A stretch of DNA of 28,684 bases from CAYZEZ01 sp964477295 (GTDB lineage: Bacteria > Bacteroidota > Bacteroidia > Bacteroidales > SM23-62). The notes beneath the pieces are model-generated. The model saw only the letters and a list, made by a program, of their open reading frames with translations, made no database searches and was not told the DNA's origin. This document shows positions 17,128-25,724 of this stretch, piece after piece; within the stretch, counting starts at the first letter, position 1, and the number at the start of each line of letters is the position of its first letter. Both the position numbers and the translations under genes were made by a program. Location of the stretch: NCBI GenBank assembly GCA_964477295.1, contig CAYZEZ010000020.1:1-28684 (forward strand), in the 5' to 3' direction.

Positions 17128-17153
17128 GGAGGCGGTTAATTTTATTTTCTTTA

Positions 17154-18110
17154 ATGAAACAGGCTGATAATCTGAATTTTGCAATAATTGGTGTAGCGGG
17201 GTATATAGCCCCGAGGCACCTGAAAGCGATCAGGGAGACCAATAACAATCTGGTTGCTGCCCTGGATAAATCAGATAGTGTTGGTATCATCGATAGCTAT
17301 TTCCCGAAAGCAGACTTTTTTGTTGAGTTCGAACGGTTTGACCGGCATATAGACAAGTTGCGCCGCACAGACAATAAGGTTGATTTTGTAAGTATCTGTT
17401 CTCCAAATTATTTACACGATTCACATATTCGTTTCAGCCTGAGAAGTGGTGCAAACGCTATCTGCGAAAAACCTCTGGTACTTAATCCCTGGAACATTGA
17501 TGCGCTGCTGGAATATGAAAAAGATACAGGTAAAAAGGTTTATAATGTTCTTCAGCTCAGGCTTCATCCTTCCATCCAGGCCCTTCGAAAAAAAATACAG
17601 GATGGACCTGCCGGTAAAATATATGATATTGAGCTTACCTATATCACCGGCCGCGGGAGTTGGTATTTATTTTCATGGAAAGGTGATATGCAGAAGTCAG
17701 GTGGCGTGGCCACCAATATCGGTGTACATTTTTTTGATATGTTAACCTGGATTTTTGGAGACATAAAAGAAAATATCACTCATATCTCCGAATACAATAA
17801 AGCCTCGGGATACCTTGAATTAACCAGGGCAAGGGTCAGGTGGTTCCTTAGCATCGATATCAAAGACCTGCCCGGAAATATTAAAATGAACGGAAACAGA
17901 ACCTACAGGAGCATTACCCTTGATAAGGAAGAAATAGAATTCAGTGACGGGTTTGGTGACTTGCATACTGCTACTTACAAAAAAATCTTATCCGGGGATG
18001 GATTCGGATTATTGGAATCCATTAAATCGATCGAAACGGTATATGCCATTAGAAACTCAAAACCAATTGGATGTAAGGGAAACTATCATCCGATGTGCAG
18101 GAAGATTTAG
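17154..18110 (+). CDS. Gfo/Idh/MocA oxidoreductase (WbpB/WlbA-like UDP-GlcNAcA 3-dehydrogenase)
   Basis: A 318-residue NAD-dependent dehydrogenase. The N-terminal Rossmann part begins with FAIIGVAGYIAPRHLKAI, a sequence close to the conserved opening of WlbA; SICSPNYLHD and the family motif EKP at residues 105-107 (K106 catalytic) follow. The C-terminal alpha/beta domain contains GGVATNIGVHFFDML, with the conserved histidine. The predicted reaction is oxidation at C3 of UDP-N-acetyl-glucosaminuronic acid, made by the WbpA-type enzyme downstream, to give the 3-keto substrate of the aminotransferase. The length matches WlbA (about 315). The stop is TAG. Confidence 0.88.
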   Translation: MKQADNLNFAIIGVAGYIAPRHLKAIRETNNNLVAALDKSDSVGIIDSYFPKADFFVEFERFDRHIDKLRRTDNKVDFVSICSPNYLHDSHIRFSLRSGANAICEKPLVLNPWNIDALLEYEKDTGKKVYNVLQLRLHPSIQALRKKIQDGPAGKIYDIELTYITGRGSWYLFSWKGDMQKSGGVATNIGVHFFDMLTWIFGDIKENITHISEYNKASGYLELTRARVRWFLSIDIKDLPGNIKMNGNRTYRSITLDKEEIEFSDGFGDLHTATYKKILSGDGFGLLESIKSIETVYAIRNSKPIGCKGNYHPMCRKI

Positions 18111-18116
18111 AAGAAG

Positions 18117-18144
18117 GTACGAGGTACTGGGTACGAGGTACGAG
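18117..18144 (+). repeat. Four tandem 7-base units (GTACGAG)
   Basis: Three perfect GTACGAG units (18117-18123, 18131-18137, 18138-18144) and one variant GTACTGG (18124-18130) stand head to tail, 6 bases after the oxidoreductase stop. More degenerate relatives of the same composition (ACCCGCAACTCGAAACT) follow around 18180-18197. It is non-coding and lies between two genes of one operon. Confidence 0.65.
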
Positions 18145-18203
18145 TTCGCAAGAATCAACTAATGAGCAGATACCTTACAACCCGCAACTCGAAACTATTT
18201 AAT

Positions 18204-19493
18204 ATGTATGAGGATTTAATAAATAAGAGAACTAAACTTGCTGTATTAGGATTGGGCTACGTTGGTTTACCAATCGCCCTGGCCTTTGCCAAAAAACTTT
18301 CTGTCGTCGGTTTTGATATAAGGGAAGACAGAATACAAATGATGAAGAATGGAGTTGATCCCAGCAATGAATTACCTGCAGGAGCCTTTGAGGGTTGTGA
18401 TATCCATTTTAGTTCTCAATTGACCGACCTTGAAGATGCCGGATTCTATATTGTTGCTGTTCCCACTCCCATCGACGATCATAAGCTTCCTGATCTCAAT
18501 CCCCTGCTGAGTGCCACTGAATTAGTGGGGCAAGTGCTGTCGGAAGGAAATTATGTGGTTTTTGAATCGACTGTTTATCCCGGATGCACCGAAGAGGATT
18601 GCATACCTCTGCTGGAAAAAGTTTCGGGGCTCAAATACATCAGGCAGTTTAAGGTTGGCTTCTCCCCTGAAAGAATTAATCCCGGAGATAAAAAACATAC
18701 CCTTTCAAAGATAATTAAAGTCACATCTGGCTGTGATGAATCTTCTGCGGAAGAAATTGCCAAAACATATGAGCTTATCGTTGAAGCAGGTGTTCACAGG
18801 ACCAGTTCAATAAAGGTGGCGGAAGCGGCCAAAATTATCGAAAACACTCAGCGTGATATCAACATTGCCTTCATGAATGAATTATCGATGATCTTCAACT
18901 GTATGGACATTAATACCTCTGAGGTGATCGAAGCAGCTTCCACCAAATGGAATTTCCTGAATTTTTACCCTGGTCTTGTCGGCGGGCATTGCATTGGAGT
19001 GGATCCGTATTACCTTTCATACAAAGCAAAACAATACGGTCATCATGCACAGATTATTAATGCAGGAAGGGCCATCAATGATAATATGGGCAGTTATGTG
19101 GCTGAACAAATTGTTAAAAAAATCTCATCCCTTGACAAGGAATTGAATCATTCAAGAATTCTTGTCCTTGGAATCACCTTTAAAGAAAACGTGAGTGATA
19201 TCCGGAATTCAAAGGTAATAGACATGATCAGGGAATTTCAGTCATTTCGTATCAGGGTTGATGTGATGGATCCCAGGGCATCTTCAAACGAGGTCAAATC
19301 TGAATATGGGATCGCCCTGCATCAAAAACCTGAACCGCCCTATGATGTTATCATTGTTGCCGTTAATCATGATGAATTTCTAAATCTAAATGAAGATTAT
19401 TTTAAATCTATTGGAAATGGAAATACGCTCATCGTGGATATAAAGGGTGTTTTGAAAAATAAAATTAAACAACTCTCCTATTGGAGCCTGTAA
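18204..19493 (+). CDS. UDP-N-acetylglucosamine 6-dehydrogenase-like nucleotide sugar dehydrogenase (WbpA/TviB family)
   Basis: Oxidises C6 of a UDP-N-acetylhexosamine to the uronic acid with two NAD+. Counting from the ATG at 18204: Rossmann motif GLGYVGLP at 16-23, then the VAVPTPID and ESTVYPGCTEEDC patterns and the substrate loop SPERINPGDKKHT, all typical of the WbpA/WbpO/TviB branch; the catalytic cysteine is C263 in GGHCIGVDPYYL. This gives 429 residues, normal for the family. The frame is open upstream to 18162, but those 14 codons run through a repeat-derived tract (SRYLTTRNSKLFN) and add nothing conserved, so I start at 18204. Together with the three genes before it, it makes a near-complete route to a diacetamido uronic acid. 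Confidence 0.92.
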   Translation: MYEDLINKRTKLAVLGLGYVGLPIALAFAKKLSVVGFDIREDRIQMMKNGVDPSNELPAGAFEGCDIHFSSQLTDLEDAGFYIVAVPTPIDDHKLPDLNPLLSATELVGQVLSEGNYVVFESTVYPGCTEEDCIPLLEKVSGLKYIRQFKVGFSPERINPGDKKHTLSKIIKVTSGCDESSAEEIAKTYELIVEAGVHRTSSIKVAEAAKIIENTQRDINIAFMNELSMIFNCMDINTSEVIEAASTKWNFLNFYPGLVGGHCIGVDPYYLSYKAKQYGHHAQIINAGRAINDNMGSYVAEQIVKKISSLDKELNHSRILVLGITFKENVSDIRNSKVIDMIREFQSFRIRVDVMDPRASSNEVKSEYGIALHQKPEPPYDVIIVAVNHDEFLNLNEDYFKSIGNGNTLIVDIKGVLKNKIKQLSYWSL

Positions 19494-20546
19494 ATGAAAG
19501 AACTTGTTTTAGTAACCGGCGGCACCGGATTCATTGGTTCTCATACAGTTGTAGAATTAATTAAAGCGGATTACAATGTTGTGATTATTGATAATCTTTC
19601 AAACTCCAGGATAGGTGTTCTGGATGGCATTGAAAAGATTACAGGGAAGAGGCCGGCATTTGAACAGATTGACCTGTGCAACCCGGATCACCTGACTCAT
19701 TTTTTTCAAAAATACTCATCACTGGTTGCTGTTGTCCATTTTGCAGCCTATAAATCAGTTTCTGAATCGGTACAAAAACCGCTCATGTACTATGAGAACA
19801 ATCTCGTTTCGTTGCTTAATTTATTGAATTTAATGAATCGGTTCCGGGTAGTTAATTTTGTATTCTCATCATCATGTACTGTTTATGGAGAGCCAGACAA
19901 GTTACCTGTGACTGAAAATTCACCTGTCAAAAAAGCCAATTCACCATACGGAAATACCAAGCAGATCTCAGAATCAATCATCGGCGACACTATTTCAGCA
20001 GGTCATCCTTTAAATGCCATTTCATTAAGATATTTTAATCCTATCGGGGCCCATCCATCGGGGTACATTGGAGAACTGCCCCTGGGGATCCCCAGCAACC
20101 TGGTACCTTTAATTACACAAACCGCTTATGGGATCCATCCCGAGCTATTGGTATTCGGAGATGACTATAATACTCCCGACGGATCATGTATAAGGGATTA
20201 TATCGATGTGGTAGACTTGTCTGCTGCTCATGTGGTGGCTATCGACAGGTTGGTACAGAAAAAGAACCGTAAGGATTATGAAATTTTCAATTTAGGTACT
20301 GGAAAAGGAGTTTCGGTTCTTGAAATGATCCGGGCTTTCGAAGAATCAAATAACCTGAAAATTAATTATACAATTACGGATCGCAGGCCGGGGGATGTTG
20401 AAAAAGTCTGGGCCGATACTTCTCTTTCTAATTCAGAATTGGGATGGAAGGCTGAAACTTCCCTGGAGGATACGCTGCGCTCAGCCTGGAAATGGGAGAA
20501 TCATTACAGGCAGGAACCGGATATAACCCCCCCCCACGCTGTGTAA
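19494..20546 (+). CDS. galE: UDP-glucose/UDP-GlcNAc 4-epimerase
   Basis: A 350-residue short-chain dehydrogenase-type epimerase that interconverts gluco and galacto forms of UDP-sugars. The NAD motif TGGTGFIGS is at residues 8-16 and the catalytic YxxxK at Y152/K156 (SPYGNTK), with the SSSCTVYG serine/threonine patch before it. Family features near the end, RPGDVEKVWAD and LGWKAETSLEDTLR, are present. The ATG follows the stop of the dehydrogenase directly, with no spacer. The last residues (TPPHAV) are encoded through a run of nine C at 20527-20535. Whether the true substrate is UDP-Glc or UDP-GlcNAc cannot be told from sequence; the surface-polysaccharide context allows either. Confidence 0.92.
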   Translation: MKELVLVTGGTGFIGSHTVVELIKADYNVVIIDNLSNSRIGVLDGIEKITGKRPAFEQIDLCNPDHLTHFFQKYSSLVAVVHFAAYKSVSESVQKPLMYYENNLVSLLNLLNLMNRFRVVNFVFSSSCTVYGEPDKLPVTENSPVKKANSPYGNTKQISESIIGDTISAGHPLNAISLRYFNPIGAHPSGYIGELPLGIPSNLVPLITQTAYGIHPELLVFGDDYNTPDGSCIRDYIDVVDLSAAHVVAIDRLVQKKNRKDYEIFNLGTGKGVSVLEMIRAFEESNNLKINYTITDRRPGDVEKVWADTSLSNSELGWKAETSLEDTLRSAWKWENHYRQEPDITPPHAV

Positions 20547-20674
20547 ACTGCAATTTTATTATGAAACGAGCATGATTTTTATTCATCATAAAATCACGAA
20601 AGGGTATGATTAAAAAAAATATGCGAGAGCGAAGCGGCTGTCCCGAGTACCCGGGATTATAAATTTTTAAACGA
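20547..20674. other. Intergenic region with hairpin and near-palindrome before rfbB
   Basis: A 128-base spacer within an otherwise tightly packed block. It holds an A/T-rich inverted repeat TGATTTT-N10-AAAATCA (20573-20596), starting 26 bases after the galE stop, and a 16-base near-palindrome TCCCGAGTACCCGGGA (20641-20656, one mismatched pair). No perfect TAnnTTTG box is seen before rfbB. The hairpin lacks a following T-run, so it is not a clear terminator. Confidence 0.4.
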
Positions 20675-21730
20675 ATGAAACGAACCATACTTATAACTGG
20701 TGGTGCAGGTTTTATAGGATCACATGTGGTCCGCCTGTTTGTTGGTAAATATCGTGATTACCGAATCATTAATCTTGATAAGCTCACCTATGCCGGAAAC
20801 CTTGAAAACCTATTGGATATTGAAAAGGCAAGCAACTATTCTTTTGTTAAGGGAGACATTGTTGACATAGATTTTCTGCACGGATTATTTTCCACACATA
20901 AACCAGATGCTGTTATCCATCTTGCGGCAGAATCTCATGTCGACAGGTCCATCATGGATCCCTCCGGATTTATTTCCACCAACATTGTAGGAACAGTCAA
21001 CCTGCTGGATGCCTGCAGGAAGATCTGGGACCCACCCGTTGAACATAATTTATTCTATCATGTATCCACCGATGAAGTGTATGGATCACTCGGGCAGGAA
21101 GGACATTTCCTGGAAACCACACCCTATGATCCAAGGAGCCCTTATTCAGCTTCCAAAGCCGGATCAGACCATCTGGTCAGGGCCTGGTGGCATACATACA
21201 AATTGCCGGTTGTTTTGTCTAACTGTTCCAACAATTACGGACCAAACCAATTCCCGGAAAAACTTATCCCCCTGGCTATCAACAATATAATTAACTCCAA
21301 ACCGGTCCCTGTCTATGGCAAGGGAGAAAATGTGAGGGATTGGCTTTATGTGATTGATCATGCCCGGGCCATTGATATGATTTTTCACGATGGGACAAAG
21401 GGTGAAACGTATAATGTTGGGGGAAACAACGAGTGGCAAAACATTGATCTGATCAGGTTGTTATGTGATATTATGGATACAGAATTGGGCAGGGCTCCGG
21501 GAACATCAGCCAGGCTGATAACATTTGTAAAGGACAGGGCAGGGCATGATCTGCGATATGCTATTGATGCCACAAAAATAAAACGAGAGCTGGGCTGGGA
21601 ACCTTCGATGGACTTTCGCCAGGGATTGATTTCAACCGTAAAATGGTACCTGGATAATAAAAAATGGCTGGAGCATATTATGTCGGGAGAATACGAAAGT
21701 TACTATAAAAGCCAATACCTTAAGGGGTGA
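20675..21730 (+). CDS. rfbB: dTDP-glucose 4,6-dehydratase
   Basis: Converts dTDP-glucose to dTDP-4-keto-6-deoxyglucose, the first committed step to dTDP-rhamnose and other deoxysugars. The 351-residue protein has the NAD motif TGGAGFIGSH at residues 8-17, the dehydratase signature STDEVYGSLG (Asp-Glu pair that helps water loss), the catalytic Y157/K161 in SPYSASKAGSDHLVRAW, and the substrate loop NCSNNYGPNQFPEKLIPL. All mark RfbB rather than other epimerases. It ends 5 bases from the stop of convergent glmS. No rfbA, rfbC or rfbD is in the window, so the end product is unknown. Confidence 0.93.
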   Translation: MKRTILITGGAGFIGSHVVRLFVGKYRDYRIINLDKLTYAGNLENLLDIEKASNYSFVKGDIVDIDFLHGLFSTHKPDAVIHLAAESHVDRSIMDPSGFISTNIVGTVNLLDACRKIWDPPVEHNLFYHVSTDEVYGSLGQEGHFLETTPYDPRSPYSASKAGSDHLVRAWWHTYKLPVVLSNCSNNYGPNQFPEKLIPLAINNIINSKPVPVYGKGENVRDWLYVIDHARAIDMIFHDGTKGETYNVGGNNEWQNIDLIRLLCDIMDTELGRAPGTSARLITFVKDRAGHDLRYAIDATKIKRELGWEPSMDFRQGLISTVKWYLDNKKWLEHIMSGEYESYYKSQYLKG

Positions 21731-21735
21731 TCCGG

Positions 21736-23571
21736 TTATTCAACTGTGACCGACTTGGCCAGGTTCCTTGGCTGGTCGACATTACAGCCTCGCATTACTG
21801 CAATATAATAAGACAGAAGCTGTAAAGGAACGACTGCGAGCAGGGATGTCAGAGCCTCTGTAGCATGCGGGATCTCCAGAACATGATCCGCCAGTTTTTT
21901 AATCACTGTATCCCCTTCAGAAACGATAGCTATTACAATGCCGTTCCTCGCTTTTACTTCCTGGATGTTGCTAACGATCTTATCGTAAGATTTATCCTTC
22001 ACTCCAATGACTACTACGGGCATTTTTTCATCAATCAGGGCAATCGGGCCGTGTTTCATCTCGGCTGCCGGGTACCCTTCTGCATGTATATATGATATTT
22101 CCTTTAACTTCAGCGCTCCTTCAAGGGCTACCGGGAAAAAATATCCCCTTCCAAGGTAAAGGAAGTTATTGGCATCCTTATACAGGCCGGCGATATGCTT
22201 GAATTCTTCACTGAATCCAAGGATCCGTTCAATTTTACCAGGAATCATAGTAAGCTCCCTGATGAGTGACTTGAACTCCTTGTTAGACAGATAACCTCTT
22301 TTGTGACCAATCAATATGGCTATCATAGCCAATGTGGTTACCTGGGCAGTAAAGGCTTTCGTCGAAGCAACACCAATCTCAGGACCCGCATGGGTGTAGA
22401 CTCCTGCATCAGTTTCCCGCGGAATACTGGAACCTACCACATTACATATCCCTAAAACCAGGGTTCCTGCCTCTTTAGCCATCTGGATAGCGGCCAGTGT
22501 ATCGGCTGTTTCTCCGCTCTGGCTTATGGCAATGACCACATCGTTATTATTGATCAGTGGATTACGGTACCTGAATTCAGATGCATATTCAACCTCAACC
22601 GGAACACGGGCCAGGTCTTCCAGCAAATACTCGCCAACAAGGCCAGCATGCCATGAAGTCCCGCATCCTATGATGATTATTCTTTTCGCTTCAACAAGCC
22701 GGGGCAATACATGATGTAATCCACCCAGATGAAGGTCGGAAAGATCAGCCGAGATCCTTCCCCGGAATGTATCGCGGATCGATTTTGGCTGCTCAAATAT
22801 CTCCTTTAGCATAAAATGGTCGAACCCGTTCTTCTCTATCTCTCCAATATCCAGGTCGAGCTGCTGAACTTTTGGGGCAAGTGTTACATTGTCGATGGTT
22901 TTGAGTATCAGCTCATCTCTTTTAATAATAGCTACATCATCGTTATTCAGGTAGATCACGCTTTTGGTGTATTCAACAATAGGAGTAGCATCCGATGCAA
23001 GAAAATACTCATGTTCCCCGATACCAATAACCAGGGGACTGCCTTTCCTTGCGGCAATGATTTTGTCCTTTTCATCCCGGCACAGAATAAGGATACCGTA
23101 AGCTCCAACCACTTTTGTTAAAGCCAGCCGCACGGCAATTTCAGCGGTAATTTTTCCTTTCAGATAAATATATTCTATCAGGTTTGCCAGTACCTCGGTA
23201 TCCGTTTCGCTTTTAAATTGATAACCCCTGTCCTCCAGCCTGCTTTTCAGTACAGAATAGTTTTCAATGATCCCGTTGTGAATAATAACAAAATGTCCGT
23301 TCATGGAAGTATGGGGGTGGGCATTGATATCGTTTGGCTCTCCATGCGTAGCCCAGCGGGTATGTCCTATTCCAATTGTGCCAGTGGTGTTTTTATTCGA
23401 TACAAAATGTTCGAGATCCGAAACTTTACCTTTTTTTTTGTAGACACTGATGTCATTGCTCAATAAGGATATGCCAGCAGAATCATATCCCCTGTATTCA
23501 AGCCTTTTTAAACCATTTATCAGGATGGGGTAAACATTTTTATCTCCAATATATCCAATTATACCACACAT
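21736..23571 (-). CDS. glmS: Glutamine-fructose-6-phosphate aminotransferase (isomerizing)
   Basis: Makes glucosamine-6-phosphate from fructose-6-phosphate and glutamine, the entry to UDP-GlcNAc for peptidoglycan, lipopolysaccharide and the uronic acid route upstream. The N-terminal glutaminase begins MCGIIGYIG with the nucleophile C2, followed by LEYRGYDSAGIS and GHTRWATHG. Two SIS sugar-isomerase domains follow (about residues 290-420 with CGTSWHAG and SQSGETADTL, and 460-600 with ALEGALKLKEISYIHAEGYP). The C-terminus NLAKSVTVE is the conserved tail. The 611 residues match E. coli GlmS (609). The start is 1 base after the DUF4270 stop, so the two genes are probably co-transcribed. Confidence 0.97.
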   Translation of the reverse strand: MCGIIGYIGDKNVYPILINGLKRLEYRGYDSAGISLLSNDISVYKKKGKVSDLEHFVSNKNTTGTIGIGHTRWATHGEPNDINAHPHTSMNGHFVIIHNGIIENYSVLKSRLEDRGYQFKSETDTEVLANLIEYIYLKGKITAEIAVRLALTKVVGAYGILILCRDEKDKIIAARKGSPLVIGIGEHEYFLASDATPIVEYTKSVIYLNNDDVAIIKRDELILKTIDNVTLAPKVQQLDLDIGEIEKNGFDHFMLKEIFEQPKSIRDTFRGRISADLSDLHLGGLHHVLPRLVEAKRIIIIGCGTSWHAGLVGEYLLEDLARVPVEVEYASEFRYRNPLINNNDVVIAISQSGETADTLAAIQMAKEAGTLVLGICNVVGSSIPRETDAGVYTHAGPEIGVASTKAFTAQVTTLAMIAILIGHKRGYLSNKEFKSLIRELTMIPGKIERILGFSEEFKHIAGLYKDANNFLYLGRGYFFPVALEGALKLKEISYIHAEGYPAAEMKHGPIALIDEKMPVVVIGVKDKSYDKIVSNIQEVKARNGIVIAIVSEGDTVIKKLADHVLEIPHATEALTSLLAVVPLQLLSYYIAVMRGCNVDQPRNLAKSVTVE

Positions 23572-23572
23572 C

Positions 23573-24877
23573 TTACATGACTGTGTAAATAATTTCCAGC
23601 TTCAGCCTGTCTGAACGTTTTGAGTTACCCCCGTAAAAAATGAGACGTTTATAGTTTTCAGCGTTAGAGCCAGGCAGCAAGATCAGATCCAGGTTATCAA
23701 TATCATCATTCAGGTATGATTGAATGTGAACCTTAATATTGAAACGGTATGAATTGGTCCCGGCATCATAAAAACCTCCGAATGTGGTTTGATTTAGCAT
23801 ATAATCATATAGAAAACGGTTCACTCCATCTTCTCCATACCTTAGCAGGTCTAAAGAAACAGGATAATCATTTACGCTTAAGCCGGAAGTGAGTGTATCG
23901 ACAGGGGTTAATATTAACTGTGCGTGATTTATAGCAATGGGCATTGAGTCGAGCCATGCTGACAGTTCCGGGAACCGGAGGATGGCATTCACTGCACCAG
24001 GAGATCCTACAAATACGAGACTATCCGGTTCGTCTCCATTGTTCAGGTATTCCTCAACCCTGGATCCGTTAAAATCATGGTCAAAGAGGTTGAAATGTTT
24101 CGATAATGATCCCATTTCGAGGGAATAACTCAGGGAATCATCCTCTTTATTATGATAATATATGTTTAGTGTGCCCGGGTAATTATTAAAATTCAAATTT
24201 ACCATGGCCCCATTCCCTGATAATCGTTCCGGAACGATATAAAAACCTCGTATATATTCCTGCAGGTTATCATTATTCTTATATACCGAATCAGGTGCAT
24301 GTAAAAATTTATCAATAATATTCTGTTCCTCGATAAAGATTTTAATGATGGAATCGTTCATTTCCAATTCGCCTGTCCCAAGTAAAACCGGATTATATTT
24401 TCCATCTATCTCAGTATTGGAATAGATGTTGGTATCCGTCCTTATTTCCTCTTCAAATTCATATAACCTGTATTCCATTGATGGCATTATATCTCCTACG
24501 TAGTCTGAAAAGTCAAGACGTAAAACAACTGAATCATAACCCGGGTCATTCCCAAAGCTGAATGACTCATAATCAATCAGGTTAATTTCGGTTATCAGGC
24601 TGGCATTTAGTTCTCCAAACACAGGATTAATGTTTTGTCCCAGTAAAAAAGTTGTTTTTTTATTGGATACTATTGAATCTGTTTTCCTCGTAAAAGCATA
24701 AATAACCTCAGAGGTATTGGAATAGGCCCTTAAACTGTCGGGTAAAAGGTCCCTGCCTAATATTTCGGGTTTATCCTCACATCCTTCTTGGAGGGTGATC
24801 AAAAGTGTGAGAGTAAATAAAATTAAAGGAATGCTGTTAAGGCGTATGCTGGATTTAAAGAATCTCTCAGTTCTCAT
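23573..24877 (-). CDS. DUF4270 domain-containing lipoprotein
   Basis: A Bacteroidota-specific exported protein of unknown function. After a signal-like hydrophobic stretch comes a cysteine (LITLQEGCEDKP), with glycine at -1, suggesting a lipoprotein although the -3 residue (Q) is not ideal. The segment GRDLLPDSLRAYSN and the following strand-rich body match DUF4270. I place the start at ATG 24877, which overlaps the end of the preceding gene by 11 bases; the frame is open to ATG 24904, which would overlap by 38. Length is about 434 residues. It sits between the GT5-like gene and glmS in one direction with almost no spacing, so an envelope or glycan-related role is plausible but unproven. Confidence 0.8.
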   Translation of the reverse strand: MRTERFFKSSIRLNSIPLILFTLTLLITLQEGCEDKPEILGRDLLPDSLRAYSNTSEVIYAFTRKTDSIVSNKKTTFLLGQNINPVFGELNASLITEINLIDYESFSFGNDPGYDSVVLRLDFSDYVGDIMPSMEYRLYEFEEEIRTDTNIYSNTEIDGKYNPVLLGTGELEMNDSIIKIFIEEQNIIDKFLHAPDSVYKNNDNLQEYIRGFYIVPERLSGNGAMVNLNFNNYPGTLNIYYHNKEDDSLSYSLEMGSLSKHFNLFDHDFNGSRVEEYLNNGDEPDSLVFVGSPGAVNAILRFPELSAWLDSMPIAINHAQLILTPVDTLTSGLSVNDYPVSLDLLRYGEDGVNRFLYDYMLNQTTFGGFYDAGTNSYRFNIKVHIQSYLNDDIDNLDLILLPGSNAENYKRLIFYGGNSKRSDRLKLEIIYTVM

Positions 24878-25706
24878 CAATAGGTTTCGTAAGTATTTCA
24901 TCATAAAACTCAGAGTAGGCTTCGATATAATCTTCTTCAGACTTATACTCTAAAACGGGCTTCTTTGTTGTTTTAATATAATTAACTATTTTTTTATTAA
25001 TGTCCTTGCTTCCAAGTATAATTGCATCAGACATTTGCAGGGCCAGTTGAGTCAGGTTTTCAAAGTTGGGAGTCTCCAGTATTCTTACATCTTCATTTTC
25101 GATCCCTTCCATCATCAGTTTTTCCCTGAACCTGTTTTCGAGTGGCTTATTGAACTCATCATTATATACAGAGTAGATGATCCTGGAATGGTTATATAAA
25201 GGATCATCCTGATAGGCTTTTCTCAGATATAACGGCACCAATGCGGTGATCCATCCGTGACAGTGCACAATATCCGGCGACCATCTCAGCTTCCTGACTG
25301 TTTCCAACACTCCTCTGGTAAAAAAGATGGTCCTCTCATCATTATCCTTAAAATATTCACCTTTGCTGTTCTTGAGAACATGCTTCCGGTGAAAATAATC
25401 CTCGTTGTCTATAAAATATACCTGCATCCTGGCCGACTGGATTGAAGCTACCTTAATGATCAACGGATGGTCAGTGTCATCAATGATAAGGTTCATTCCT
25501 GAAAGCCTGATTACTTCATGCAGCTGATTACGTCTCTCGTTGATACAGCCAAATTTGGGCATAAATGTCCTTATTTCTCTTCCTTTTTCCTGTATACCCT
25601 GAGGCAGGTAACGCCCGATTTTTGACATTTCAGATTCCTGAAGGTAGGGTGTAATCTCTTGGGAAATGAATAGAACCTTGGCGTGCTTAATTTTGGGGTG
25701 CTTCAT
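24867..25706 (-). CDS. Short GT5 (glycogen/starch synthase N-domain)-like protein
   Basis: The 279-residue protein aligns with only the N-terminal Rossmann domain of glycogen synthase: AKVLFISQEITPYL at the start, REIRTFMPKFG, and DIVHCHGWITALVPLYL corresponding to the DxVHxHDWHTAL motif. The ADP-glucose-binding KxGG motif expected after SxEVxPF is absent; at that place the protein reads QESE (residues 23-26 from M 25706). The C-terminal GT1-like domain is also missing. This short form is conserved next to panC/panD in Bacteroidales from what I know of the family, so it is not simply a truncated gene, but synthase activity is doubtful. TTG 25727 is open in frame, but it lies within the -7 box (25725-25732); ATG 25706 is preferred. 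Confidence 0.82.
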   Translation of the reverse strand: MKHPKIKHAKVLFISQEITPYLQESEMSKIGRYLPQGIQEKGREIRTFMPKFGCINERRNQLHEVIRLSGMNLIIDDTDHPLIIKVASIQSARMQVYFIDNEDYFHRKHVLKNSKGEYFKDNDERTIFFTRGVLETVRKLRWSPDIVHCHGWITALVPLYLRKAYQDDPLYNHSRIIYSVYNDEFNKPLENRFREKLMMEGIENEDVRILETPNFENLTQLALQMSDAIILGSKDINKKIVNYIKTTKKPVLEYKSEEDYIEAYSEFYDEILTKPIDEN

Positions 25707-25724
25707 AACTTTCAAAAATCGATG

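Noticed and set aside
18162..18203. Longer N-terminus for the UDP-sugar dehydrogenase
   Set aside because: The extra 14 codons pass through repeat-derived sequence and lie before the family's usual start; ATG 18204 places the GLGYVGLP motif at residue 16.
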